Positions 33,747 to 42,120 of a stretch of 49,209 nt of DNA are shown in pieces. Within the stretch, counting starts at the first letter, position 1. Every line of letters starts with the position of its first letter. The DNA comes from Nocardia cyriacigeorgica (GTDB lineage: Bacteria > Actinomycetota > Actinomycetes > Mycobacteriales > Mycobacteriaceae). Both the position numbers and the translations under genes were made by a program. Below the pieces are notes generated by a model. That model did not search any database, was not told the DNA's origin, and was given only the letters and a program-made list of their open reading frames with translations. The stretch covers positions 1-49,209 of the forward strand of contig NZ_JAAGVC010000041.1 in NCBI RefSeq assembly GCF_010858045.1, given 5' to 3'.

Positions 33747-36056
33747 GTGAGCTCGTTTCGTGACCGGCTCCGCGGTGGCCGATCTCCGGAGCCGGAGTAC
33801 GCCTCGATCAGCGGATTCGACCCGCGCGCCGGAAAATCGGAGGACGGTGGTTCCACCGGCAGGAGGTCCGGACGCGAGCCGGAGGGCCCGGATCGAAGAC
33901 CGCGCACCCGTGGTAGCCGGATCCGCAGGCTGATCCTCGCGCTGTTCGTCATCTTCATCGCCGTGCCCGCGCTACTGATGGCGCTGTTCTACTGGAGTGC
34001 CGAGATCCCCTCGCCGTCGGCGATGCGCACCAACCAGATCGCCACCATCACCGCCGCCGACGGCACCACGGTGATCGCGAAGGTCGTCCCGCCCGAGGGC
34101 AACCGCACACCGGTCCCGCTCGCCGAGGTCCCGGTGCACGTGCGCAATGCGATGCTCTCGGCCGAGGACCGCAATTTCTACACCAACCCCGGCTACTCGA
34201 TCCCCGCCTTCCTCCGCGCCGCCAGGGACAACCTGCTCGGCAAGGAGAACGCCGGCGGCGGTTCGACCATCACCCAGCAGTATGTGAAGAACGCCTTCCT
34301 CGACTCCGAGCGCACCGTCACCCGGAAGATGCGCGAGCTGGTGATCGCGGCCAAGATGGCCCGTGAATGGAGCAAAGACGACATCCTCGCCGCCTACCTC
34401 AACACCATCTACTACGGGCGCGGCGCCTACGGCATCGCGGCGGCGGCGAAGGCGTACTTCAACAAGCCGGTCCCGGAGCTCACCCTGGCCGAGGGCGCGG
34501 TGCTGGCCGCACTGGTCCGCTCACCGTCGATCCTGGATCCGGAAACCCATCTCGAGGATCTGAAGGCGCGCTGGCGGTATGTGCTCGACGGCATGGTCGA
34601 GATGGGCGTGCTGAACCGAGCCGACCGCGAGACCGCGACCTTCCCGCCGATCATCCCGATCACCGACGTCGCCGACGACGGTGCCGCGCGCGGGCCCGAG
34701 GGCCTGATCCGCACCCAGGTGCTGCGCGAACTGCGCGCGGCGGGCATCTCCGAACACGAACTCAATACCGGTGCCCTGCAGATCACCACCACCATCGACC
34801 CCAAGGCACAGCAGGCGGCGGTCGCCGCGGCGCAGAGCGCGATGGAAGGCCAGCCGCCCGAACTGCGCACCGCGGTGGTGTCGATCGATCCGCGCACGGG
34901 CGCGGTGCGGGCCTATTACGGCGGCGCCGACGGTGTCGGATTCGATTTCGCGCAGGCCCCGGTGCAGACCGGTTCGGCGTTCAAGACCTTCGCGGTACTG
35001 GCGGCCCAGCGTCAGGGCATCTCCATGGCCAAGCAGTTCGACAGTTCACCGGTGCAGGTCAACGACGTGCTCGTGCGCAACGTGGACAACGAGTCATGCG
35101 GCACCTGCTCGCTGGCCGAGGCGTTCAAACGGTCCCTCAACACCAGCTTCTACCGGCTCACCCAGTCGATGTTCAACGGTCCGCAGGCCATCGCCGACGC
35201 CGCGCATCAGGCCGGGATCCCGGAGGAGATTCCCGGGGTGCCCGGCCGCTCGCTGAGTGAGAACGGCGGGCCGCCCGCGCCGTCCATCGTGCTCGGCGTG
35301 TACCAGGTGCGCCCGATCGATATGGCCTCGGCGTACGCGACCATCGCCGCCTCCGGCAGGTATCACCAGCCGTATTTCGTGCAGCGGGTGGTGACCGGCA
35401 CCGGCCGGGTGCTGCTCGATCGCGGCGCCCCCGAACATCAGGTGGGCCAGCAGCTGCCACCCGGTGAACAGCGCTTCCCCGCGGCCATCGCCGACCGCAC
35501 CACCCAGGCCATGCTGCCGATCGCCGCCTACTCCAACGGGCACGCCCTCGACGGCAGGCCATCGGCGGCCAAAACCGGCACCACCCAGCTGGGCGACACC
35601 GGCGAGAACAAGGACGCCTGGATGGTCGGTTTCACGCCGTCGCTGTCGACGGCGGTGTGGGTGGGAACCGAACACTCGCAGGCGATCCGCACCGCGGGCG
35701 GCGCCCGCATCTACGGTTCCGGCCTGCCCGCCGACATCTGGAAGCAGACCATGGACGGCGCGCTGGAAGGCACACCGGCAGAGAACTTCCCGGCTCCCGA
35801 AGGCGGGTCCGGGCAGCCGATCATTCCGGCCGGTCCACCCCAGCCCTCCGGCGGGCCCTACGACATCCTGAACCCGCCACCCGGCGAGCAGCCGCGCGGA
35901 CCGGAGATCATCTTCCCGCCCGCCCCGCAGGCCCCACAGCCCGAACCGCAGGAACCCATCGTCATCTTCCCGCCGGCACCCCCGCCACCACCGCCGCCGC
36001 CCCCGCCGCGGCAGGTGGAGATCCTGCCGGGAATCGTGATTCCGGTGCCGGGATGA
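33747..36056 (+). CDS. class A penicillin-binding protein (PonA-like, bifunctional)
   Basis: About 769 residues. A cytosolic basic part, a membrane helix (about 60-82), a GT51 transglycosylase (SAEDRNFYTNPGYS, GGGSTITQQYVKN, AAYLNTIYYGRGAYGI) and a transpeptidase with SAFK, SLN and KTGT motifs (QTGSAFKTF, RSLNTSF, AAKTGTTQLG). A Pro-rich tail ends VEILPGIVIPVPG. GTG 33747 is preferred over ATG 33741, because GGGAGGAG ends directly at the ATG but is correctly spaced from the GTG. Polymerises and cross-links peptidoglycan at the membrane. It is a paralogue of the ponA gene 6 kb further on and lacks that gene's long Gly/Pro-rich N-terminus. Confidence 0.94.
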   Translation: MSSFRDRLRGGRSPEPEYASISGFDPRAGKSEDGGSTGRRSGREPEGPDRRPRTRGSRIRRLILALFVIFIAVPALLMALFYWSAEIPSPSAMRTNQIATITAADGTTVIAKVVPPEGNRTPVPLAEVPVHVRNAMLSAEDRNFYTNPGYSIPAFLRAARDNLLGKENAGGGSTITQQYVKNAFLDSERTVTRKMRELVIAAKMAREWSKDDILAAYLNTIYYGRGAYGIAAAAKAYFNKPVPELTLAEGAVLAALVRSPSILDPETHLEDLKARWRYVLDGMVEMGVLNRADRETATFPPIIPITDVADDGAARGPEGLIRTQVLRELRAAGISEHELNTGALQITTTIDPKAQQAAVAAAQSAMEGQPPELRTAVVSIDPRTGAVRAYYGGADGVGFDFAQAPVQTGSAFKTFAVLAAQRQGISMAKQFDSSPVQVNDVLVRNVDNESCGTCSLAEAFKRSLNTSFYRLTQSMFNGPQAIADAAHQAGIPEEIPGVPGRSLSENGGPPAPSIVLGVYQVRPIDMASAYATIAASGRYHQPYFVQRVVTGTGRVLLDRGAPEHQVGQQLPPGEQRFPAAIADRTTQAMLPIAAYSNGHALDGRPSAAKTGTTQLGDTGENKDAWMVGFTPSLSTAVWVGTEHSQAIRTAGGARIYGSGLPADIWKQTMDGALEGTPAENFPAPEGGSGQPIIPAGPPQPSGGPYDILNPPPGEQPRGPEIIFPPAPQAPQPEPQEPIVIFPPAPPPPPPPPPPRQVEILPGIVIPVPG

Positions 36057-36104
36057 CGCCGGGGGAACGCAACCCATGGCAGCATCGTTTGCCAGGGTGA
36101 GAGC

Positions 36105-36299
36105 GTGACCGTGCGGCAGCGGCACCGGGCCGACGCCGACGCCGCCGGATCGATGCGGAAGGATAAGCGACGAGCGACACGACAGCGGCGCGAGCAGCGG
36201 CCCGCAGGCGGTAGCCCGCGTGCCACGCAGCAGCCGGGGAGCGCCGCCGAAACGAACACCGCGGCACGAGCGGAGGGCCCGGCGCGTGCCGCCAACTGA
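36105..36299 (+). CDS. possible small basic protein
   Basis: A 64-residue frame from GTG 36105 with GGGTGAG 5 bases before it. The product is very rich in Arg, Ala, Gln and Ala-Thr (RKDKRRATRQRREQRPAG). It fills the space between the penicillin-binding protein and the GyrI-like genes, so it could be real, but composition alone could also give such a frame in this DNA. No family known. Confidence 0.25.
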   Translation: MTVRQRHRADADAAGSMRKDKRRATRQRREQRPAGGSPRATQQPGSAAETNTAARAEGPARAAN

Positions 36300-36328
36300 A
36301 CGACAGACGAGAAATAGGGGCTACGCCG

Positions 36329-36787
36329 GTGGATTTCAATGTCGTTGACCGCCAAGAGACATTGGTGGCGGGAACCGTGCTCCGCAGCCCGGCACTGGCT
36401 GTGGAGGGGCCGCGGCGCACCAAGGTGGAAGAAGCGTGGAAGCGCAATCTGGCGCGTGCGCTACCCGGTCCGCCGGCGAGCGCGTTCGTCGACCACGCGC
36501 CCGAGATCAACTCGTATCTGACCCATATCGTCGGCTACCGCTGCCGCAGTCTCGATGACCTGCTACCCGGTGACGTACTCGCCCGGATCCCGGCAGGCAG
36601 GTTCGCCCGGTTCACCCTCAGCGGTGACGATCTCGGCGACACCGTGGTGACGGTATGGCGCGCGATCTGGGACGCCGAGGCCGCGGGCCGGCTGGAGCGT
36701 TCCTACACAGGCGATTTCGAGCGCTACCCCGACAACCGGACGGTCGAGGTCTTCGTGGCGCTGGCAGACGATTCGGTGGACGGGTAG
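36329..36787 (+). CDS. GyrI-like small-molecule-binding protein (first of a tandem pair)
   Basis: A 152-residue protein starting at GTG. MDFNVVDRQETLVAGTVLRSP matches the start of GyrI/AraC effector-binding domains; GDVLARIPAGRFARFTLSG and the ending VEVFVALAD are the usual later strands. Family members bind hydrophobic ligands or act as small effector sensors; no DNA-binding part is attached. The next gene is a clear paralogue, 10 bases after the stop codon. Confidence 0.78.
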   Translation: MDFNVVDRQETLVAGTVLRSPALAVEGPRRTKVEEAWKRNLARALPGPPASAFVDHAPEINSYLTHIVGYRCRSLDDLLPGDVLARIPAGRFARFTLSGDDLGDTVVTVWRAIWDAEAAGRLERSYTGDFERYPDNRTVEVFVALADDSVDG

Positions 36788-36797
36788 GAACAACGCT

Positions 36798-37223
36798 GTG
36801 GACTTCGAGATAGTCACCCTGGACGAAAGCCTGGTCGCCGGGCTCACCGTGCCGCTGGCCGGCCGCGAGGTCGCCGCCCGCGACCTGGACCTGGTGAACT
36901 TCACCTGGGACCGGTACCTGGCCAGGGAGAAGAACGTGCCACGGGTCGCGGCCTACATCGGCCAGAACGATCACGCGGTGGCGGTGCTCGGCTACGAGGT
37001 GTCGTCGATGGACGAGATGGACGCGGGCGATGTGGTCACCCGCGTGCCGAGCGGCCGGTACGCCAAGTTCGTCGTCTCCGACAAGCCCTACGACCTGCTG
37101 CGCACGGCCTGGGCGCAGGTGCGCAAGGCCGAAAGCGCCGGCACCATCACCCGCTCACACGCGGCCGAGGTCGAGCGCTACACCGGGCCCACCTCGGTGG
37201 AGGTGTACGTCTCGCTCGACTGA
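36798..37223 (+). CDS. GyrI-like small-molecule-binding protein (second of a tandem pair)
   Basis: A 141-residue protein beginning at GTG, MDFEIVTLDESLVAGLTVPL, which mirrors its neighbour. GDVVTRVPSGRYAKFVVSD and VEVYVSLD complete the fold. Hydrophobic ligand binding or sequestration is the family's usual role; ligand not known. It probably shares one transcript with its neighbour and ends at a strong terminator. Confidence 0.8.
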   Translation: MDFEIVTLDESLVAGLTVPLAGREVAARDLDLVNFTWDRYLAREKNVPRVAAYIGQNDHAVAVLGYEVSSMDEMDAGDVVTRVPSGRYAKFVVSDKPYDLLRTAWAQVRKAESAGTITRSHAAEVERYTGPTSVEVYVSLD

Positions 37224-37237
37224 GCACGAATACGAGG

Positions 37238-37269
37238 AAGCCGGTCGAAGCATTCACTTCGACCGGCTT
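37238..37269. terminator. strong bidirectional terminator between gyrI-like and ino1 genes
   Basis: AAGCCGGTCGAAG at 37238-37250 and CTTCGACCGGCTT at 37257-37269 form a perfect 13-bp stem with a six-base loop (CATTCA) between two converging stop codons. Short T and A runs flank the stem on either strand. Confidence 0.75.
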
Positions 37270-37293
37270 TCCGCCGTTTCGACCCGGGGTGGA

Positions 37294-38391
37294 TCAGGCG
37301 TTGATGATGAACGCTTCCAGCTGCTCGCGGGCGACGTCGTCGGCCAGCTGCTGCGGCGGGGACTTCATCAGGTACGCCGACGCCGGGATGACCGGGCCGC
37401 CGATGCCGCGGTCCTTGGCGATCTTGGCCGCGCGCACCGCGTCGATGATGATGCCCGCCGAGTTCGGCGAGTCCCACACCTCGAGCTTGTACTCCAGGTT
37501 CAGCGGCACGTCACCGAAGGCGCGGCCTTCCAGGCGCACGTAGGCCCACTTGCGGTCGTCGAGCCAGCCGACGTGATCGGACGGGCCGATGTGCACGTCG
37601 TTGGCGCCGAGCTCCTTCTTCAGGTTGCTGGTGACGGCCTGGGTCTTGGAGATCTTCTTCGACTCCAGGCGCTCACGCTCGAGCATGTTCTTGAAGTCCA
37701 TGTTGCCGCCGACGTTGAGCTGCATGGTGCGGTCGAGCTGCACGCCGCGATCCTCGAACAGCTTGGCCATCACGCGGTGGGTGATGGTGGCACCGACCTG
37801 GCTCTTGATGTCGTCGCCGACGATCGGGACGCCGGCCTTGGTGAACTTCTCGGCCCATTCCGGGTCGGAGGCGATGAACACCGGCAGCGCGTTGACGAAG
37901 GCCACGCCCGCGTCGATGGCGCACTGCGCGTAGAACTTGTCGGCCTCTTCCGAACCCACCGGCAGGTAGGAGACCAGGACGTCGACCTTGGCGTCCTTGA
38001 GCGCCTTGACCACGTCGACCGGCTCGGCCTCGGACAGCTCGATGGTCTGCGCGTAGTACTTGCCGATGCCGTCGAGGGTCGGGCCGCGCTGCACGACGAC
38101 GTCGCTGGGCGGCACGTCGGAGATCTTGATGGTGTTGTTCTCGGAAGCGAAGATCGCCTCGGACAGGTCGAAGCCGACCTTCTTCGCGTCGACGTCGAAC
38201 GCGGCGACGAACTTCACGTCGCGCACGTGGTACTGACCGAACTTGACGTGCATCAGACCGGGAACGGTCGCGGTCTCGTCCGCGTCCTTGTAGTACTGAA
38301 CGCCCTGGACCAGCGAGGATGCGCAGTTGCCCACACCTACGATGGCGACGCGAACCTCTGGGGCGCTCTCAGCAGCTTTGACATCACTCAT
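37294..38391 (-). CDS. ino1: inositol-3-phosphate synthase
   Basis: A 365-residue enzyme that converts glucose-6-phosphate to inositol-3-phosphate with NAD, supplying inositol for phosphatidylinositol and mycothiol. GVGNCASSLVQGV is the NAD loop; LPVGSEEADKFYAQCAIDAGVAFVNALPVF, GDDIKSQVGATITHR and LNVGGNMDF, SDHVGW match the actinobacterial enzyme. The ATG overlaps the end of the PadR gene by 8 bases, giving one operon (Rv0047c-Rv0046c in M. tuberculosis). Regulation is therefore probably by PadR (next entry but one). Confidence 0.97.
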   Translation of the reverse strand: MSDVKAAESAPEVRVAIVGVGNCASSLVQGVQYYKDADETATVPGLMHVKFGQYHVRDVKFVAAFDVDAKKVGFDLSEAIFASENNTIKISDVPPSDVVVQRGPTLDGIGKYYAQTIELSEAEPVDVVKALKDAKVDVLVSYLPVGSEEADKFYAQCAIDAGVAFVNALPVFIASDPEWAEKFTKAGVPIVGDDIKSQVGATITHRVMAKLFEDRGVQLDRTMQLNVGGNMDFKNMLERERLESKKISKTQAVTSNLKKELGANDVHIGPSDHVGWLDDRKWAYVRLEGRAFGDVPLNLEYKLEVWDSPNSAGIIIDAVRAAKIAKDRGIGGPVIPASAYLMKSPPQQLADDVAREQLEAFIINA

Positions 38392-38941
38392 GGCCGGTAT
38401 TTCCCTCTTTCTGTGGTGCCGCCTTCGTCGATTGCTCCGCCGCAATCAACTCGTTGAGCCAGCGCACTTCGCGCTCGCTTGATTCGAGTCCGAGTTGATG
38501 GAGCTGGCGGGTGTAGCGATCCAGCGAGCCACTCGCCTTCTTGATCGCCTCCCGTAGCCCCTCTCGGCGCTCCTCGACCTGACGCCGCCTGCCCTCGAGG
38601 ATCCGCATCCGCGCTTCCGCGGGGGTGCGGCTGAAAAAGGCCAGATGAACGCCGAAGCCGTCGTCGGTGTAGTTCTGCGGTCCGGTGTCGGCAAGGAGCT
38701 CGTTGAAGCGCTCCCGTCCGGCCGGAGTCAGCTGGTAGACCCGCCGGGCGCGACGTGTGGTCGCACCGGCCGGGATCTCCTCCGCGAGCAGCCCGTCCGC
38801 CTGCATTCGGCGCAGTGTCGGATAGAGCGACCCGTAGGAGAAGGCCCGAAACGCGCCGAGCAGGCCCGTCAGCCGCTTGCGCAGCTCGTAACCGTGCATG
38901 GGCGATTCGAGGAGCAGCCCGAGGATTGCGAGTTCGAGCAT
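38384..38941 (-). CDS. PadR family transcriptional regulator
   Basis: A 185-residue regulator. MLELAILGLLLESPMHGYELRKRL and YGSLYPTLRRMQADGLL form the PadR winged helix; REGLREAIKKASGSLDRYTRQLHQLG is the dimerising C-terminal helix. ATG at 38941. Its 3' end overlaps ino1, so it should be co-transcribed, and a perfect palindrome lies just upstream. Such regulators usually repress their own operon and respond to a small molecule. Confidence 0.92.
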   Translation of the reverse strand: MLELAILGLLLESPMHGYELRKRLTGLLGAFRAFSYGSLYPTLRRMQADGLLAEEIPAGATTRRARRVYQLTPAGRERFNELLADTGPQNYTDDGFGVHLAFFSRTPAEARMRILEGRRRQVEERREGLREAIKKASGSLDRYTRQLHQLGLESSEREVRWLNELIAAEQSTKAAPQKEGNTGHE

Positions 38942-39300
38942 CGGGCTTCACCCCCTGACTGTGTGCAGACCTAACCGATGGATGCGATTACCAACTATAT
39001 CGGAGCGATATAACCACGCATAGTTGTTAGTGATGTATTACGCATTTGCGCAGGTGGGGGCGGTGTTGGACCAGCTCGGTTCACCACGCTCGCCGCGCTG
39101 GGCAGCCAAAAGGCGTTCGCATCGGCGCCGAAACACGTCACCGTTCATTGGCGGCTCGGATCACCGGCCGGGCGGCAGCGCCCCCGCCGGCCATTGGCAG
39201 CTCGGGGCTGCGACCCGCGACAGCTCAGATCACTGGCCGGCAGCTGCTCAGGTCACCGACGAGCGGCAGTCCGGACCGGCGGCTGCCCGGCCGTGACAGC
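38942..39300. other. intergenic region with PadR operator and degenerate repeats
   Basis: This 359-base stretch holds the padR-ino1 promoter at its left end. In its right half are three or four degenerate copies of a motif like GGCAGCTCAGATCACCGGCC: 39147-39171 (GGCTCGGATCACCGGCCGG), 39193-39205, 39221-39240 (CAGCTCAGATCACTGGCCGG) and about 39245-39259. No gene is evident. It also follows the upstream DUF1707 gene stop at 39301. Confidence 0.4.
38996..39012 (-). promoter_or_regulatory. TATATCG-GAG-CGATATA palindrome, candidate PadR operator
   Basis: Perfect 7-base arms around GAG, 55 bases upstream of the padR start codon. Wider symmetric bases, AACTAT at 38993 and ATAGTT at 39020, flank it. 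AT-rich palindromes of this sort are typical PadR sites, and the sequence contains the only AT-rich stretch in the neighbourhood, so promoter overlap is likely. Role in autoregulation of padR-ino1 is inferred. Confidence 0.6.
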
Positions 39301-40116
39301 TCAATCCGCCGGGAAGATCTCCAGCGGCTTACCGGCGAGATCGACGGTCATGTGTCCGGTCCGGTCGTCATCGTCCTCGACGAAGATGTCGATGACCGGC
39401 CCCGCATCGGCCGGGGCACTCAGTTCGTAGCCGATACCGAGATGCTGCACCGCGCCGCCGGGCAGGCGCACCGACTCCGGCGCACCGCGCAGAATCCCGG
39501 CCAGCGCGGTCAGGTCGATGGCCCCCAGATCGATGGGGCGGCCGTTCGCCCAGCTCACCGTCGAGGAACCGCTCGTCTGGAAACCTTCGGCATCGAACCG
39601 GTACATCACCGGACGGCCCGCCTCCAGCCGCTGGACCACCACGAACTCGGGCATGACCGTGACGGTGTCGACGATGGCGTCGCCGAACTCGCGTCGATAG
39701 CTGTCCACGAACAGAGCGAACCCGGAACCGGTGACCAGACTGGGCAGCGCCGCGGGCTCGCCCTCCTCGACCTGCTCCGCATCGACGACGGCCAGTGGGC
39801 CCCCGCCCTCCTCCGGGCGCAGGATGCCCGCCGTCGCGCCGATCACCGCGGCCACCGCGAGCACCGCGACCGGAATCCACCAGCGGCGTTTTGGGCGGTC
39901 GTGCTGCAACACCGCCGAACCGGCGAGATCGCCCGGCACCTGCAGATCGCGGACCAGGCCGTTGAGCTCGCCGAAGGATGTGGCGCGCATCGCCGCGCGG
40001 GTCCGCTCGGCGTGCTCGTCCGCGGTGAGCTGCCCGTCCTGCAAGGCCGCGTCGATCAGCGCGCACGCCTCGACACGGTCGGCGTCACGGGCCCTGAGCC
40101 GGTCGTTTCTCGTCAT
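39301..40116 (-). CDS. DUF1707 (SHOCT-like) membrane protein
   Basis: A 271-residue protein. MTRNDRLRARDADRVEACALIDAALQDGQLTADEHAERT is the DUF1707 module (RasDaDRe.a...L..A...GrLt.dEf..R). One membrane helix is at about 79-99; the rest is an extracytoplasmic part that includes VTGSGFALFVDSYRREFGDAIVDTV. A neighbouring paralogue starts similarly and both share FLxxYRxEFGDxxxDxxxxxP near the middle. Function not known. It lies just downstream of that paralogue, 7 bases apart. Confidence 0.85.
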   Translation of the reverse strand: MTRNDRLRARDADRVEACALIDAALQDGQLTADEHAERTRAAMRATSFGELNGLVRDLQVPGDLAGSAVLQHDRPKRRWWIPVAVLAVAAVIGATAGILRPEEGGGPLAVVDAEQVEEGEPAALPSLVTGSGFALFVDSYRREFGDAIVDTVTVMPEFVVVQRLEAGRPVMYRFDAEGFQTSGSSTVSWANGRPIDLGAIDLTALAGILRGAPESVRLPGGAVQHLGIGYELSAPADAGPVIDIFVEDDDDRTGHMTVDLAGKPLEIFPAD

Positions 40117-40123
40117 CACGGGC

Positions 40124-41245
40124 CTACCCCTCGAACGGCCATACGCGCAGGACCTCGCCGGCCGGGCCGAGGATGAAATGGCCGGACTCGCGGAATTCGT
40201 TGCCGACATAGACGGCCACGACCATGCGGCCCTCGTTCGGCGGGAAGCTGTGGATCTCGACCGACAGGTGCGAGACCTTGCCGTCGGGCACCTGCGCGAT
40301 CGTCGCGGCGTTCGCCAGCGCGGCGCCGATCGCGGCGGTATCGAGGACGCCGAGATCGACCGTCGGGGTGTCGACCTTGCGGGTGGTCGGATCGCTCGGC
40401 CGCTGGAAGCCGCCCCGGTAGTCGTAGGACACCTGACGGTTGGGCTGTCCCGGCACGGCGCGGTCGACGTCGCCGTGGTCGGGGTACAGGGAGATCTCGT
40501 CGGCGAGGGTGTCGCCGAATTCGGCGCGGTAGTCGGCGAGAAAGTGGGCCAGGCCCTCGCCGGTGAGCAGATTCGGAGTCTTGATGACGATGGGGTCGAC
40601 GTCATCGAGGTCGGCGCGCGGTACCGGAAGCTCGGCCTCGGGTGCTCCGTCGCCCGGGGCGGCGGCCACCGGCGTTTCGGCCGGTGCGGGGTCGTCCGCG
40701 CGGCCGGTCAGCGCGAAGGCACCGAAGGCGACGAGCAGTGCGGCCGCGGTGAGTGCGGCCAGGTAGCCGCCCTGACGGGTGGGCTGCGCCGGCCGCGGTG
40801 GCGTCGGGGTGCGGCGCGGGCCTTGCAGGTCGGCGGTGAGTTCGGCCAGATCACCGAGGGTTTTCGCCTCGGCGAGCAGATCGGAGTGGGCGCGGTGCTC
40901 GTCTTCGGTGAGCTGGCCTTCGGTGCGGGCCAGGTCGAGCAGTTCGGCGGCGGCGGCGCGATCGGCGGAGCGAGCTCTGGTGGACGTCGGGTAGGCCGTT
41001 ACCGGACGCGCGGTTCTCGGGGCGGGGGTCCGTGGGCCGGGTGCCGGCACCGCTGACGGCGTTTGCAGATCATCCACCAGCGCGGACAGCTCGCCCATCG
41101 TTGTCGCGGCCCTGGCCTGCGCAACCCGGTCGTGATATTCGTCGGCGCCGAGCTGGCCCTCCGCATAGGCGGCGTCGAGCACACTCGCGGTGTGGGATCG
41201 GTCGAGATCACGTGCGCGCATCCGACCGGGAACTGGCGTCGACAC
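40124..41245 (-). CDS. DUF1707 membrane protein with two DUF1707 modules
   Basis: A 373-residue protein. Module one starts MRARDLDRSHTASVLDAAYAEGQLGADEYHDRV; module two starts ARSADRAAAAELLDLARTEGQLTEDEHRAH (about residues 95-145). A membrane helix (about 165-185) and an outer domain follow (NLLTGEGLAHFLADYRAEFGDTLADEI), matching its neighbour. ATG at 41245. Same orientation as, and 7 bases from, the next gene; the two form a pair. Position corresponds to Rv0048c, a membrane protein of M. tuberculosis. Confidence 0.84.
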   Translation of the reverse strand: MSTPVPGRMRARDLDRSHTASVLDAAYAEGQLGADEYHDRVAQARAATTMGELSALVDDLQTPSAVPAPGPRTPAPRTARPVTAYPTSTRARSADRAAAAELLDLARTEGQLTEDEHRAHSDLLAEAKTLGDLAELTADLQGPRRTPTPPRPAQPTRQGGYLAALTAAALLVAFGAFALTGRADDPAPAETPVAAAPGDGAPEAELPVPRADLDDVDPIVIKTPNLLTGEGLAHFLADYRAEFGDTLADEISLYPDHGDVDRAVPGQPNRQVSYDYRGGFQRPSDPTTRKVDTPTVDLGVLDTAAIGAALANAATIAQVPDGKVSHLSVEIHSFPPNEGRMVVAVYVGNEFRESGHFILGPAGEVLRVWPFEG

Positions 41246-41591
41246 GAACGCAGTCTAATCGGACATGTGCCCATTTCGCTGTCCTGTTTCACCGTGCGAC
41301 GTGCGGTTTCGTCGTCGCCGGTCCGGCCGATCGGCGGCCGCGGGCCGCCCGCCGAACCTCCGCGTCGTTCGGTCGGATAGTCATGCGCTGGAGTCGCGGC
41401 GATTCGTCGATCACGTCGACCCGGGAGTGTCAGCACGCGATTCGCCCGGGCGACGGCGGGTCCGGCGCTGATCAGCGGGCAGACCAGCAGATATCGGTGT
41501 CGCAGATGCGCCAGTGCGGACGTATCCGTCCCCGGCCACCGAACACGCCGGGCGCCAGCGCAACGAATTGGACACGGCTACTCTGGGGAGC
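41246..41591. other. divergent non-coding region between DUF1707 and DUF5318 genes
   Basis: About 346 bases that hold the divergent promoters of the two genes. GGGGAG at 41585-41590 is just before the DUF5318 start. Several frames cross the region on the plus strand, but none shows gene-like content. No repeat or hairpin was recognised. Confidence 0.4.
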
Positions 41592-42011
41592 GTGCGAATT
41601 CAGCGGCAAGTGGTCGACTATGCGCTACGGCGCCGGTCGCTGCTGGCTGACGTCTATGCGGGCCGTGTCGATGTCGCCGAGGTGTGTGATGCGAATCCAT
41701 ATCTGCTGCGTGCGGCGAAATTCCACGGTCGGGGGAGCGAGGTCACATGCCCTATCTGCCGGAAAGAACAGCTCACCCTCGTATCCTGGGTCTACGGCGA
41801 CGGCCTCGGCCCGGTAGCGGGCTCGGCCCGCACCCCGGAGGAACTGCTCCGTCTCGCCGAGACGCGCGAGGAGTTCTCGGTCCATGTGGTCGAGGTGTGC
41901 CGGACCTGCAGCTGGAATCATCTGGTGCAGTCCTATGTGCTCGGCACCACACCGGTTCCGCCGCGACGACGCTCCGGAACCCGAGCCAACCGGCGGACCG
42001 CTGCCGAATGA
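41592..42011 (+). CDS. DUF5318 family protein (Rv0049-like)
   Basis: A 139-residue protein beginning at GTG with MRIQRQVVDYALRRRSLLADVYAGR, followed by CPICRKEQLTLVSWVYGD and VEVCRTCSWNHLVQSY; the two CxxC pairs should bind zinc. Rv0049 of M. tuberculosis has the same layout and lies next to ponA1, as here. Function not known; proximity to ponA suggests a link to cell-wall synthesis (inference). Confidence 0.86.
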   Translation: MRIQRQVVDYALRRRSLLADVYAGRVDVAEVCDANPYLLRAAKFHGRGSEVTCPICRKEQLTLVSWVYGDGLGPVAGSARTPEELLRLAETREEFSVHVVEVCRTCSWNHLVQSYVLGTTPVPPRRRSGTRANRRTAAE

Positions 42012-42120
42012 AACACCTGGTCATCTGCCCGTCGGGTGACTTATAGGGCCGAGCCCGGTCCATCGCGACCTGCCCGGCCCCGAGCCACCCAGACCGATAC
42101 GAGCTTTGGAGATCTTGTCA

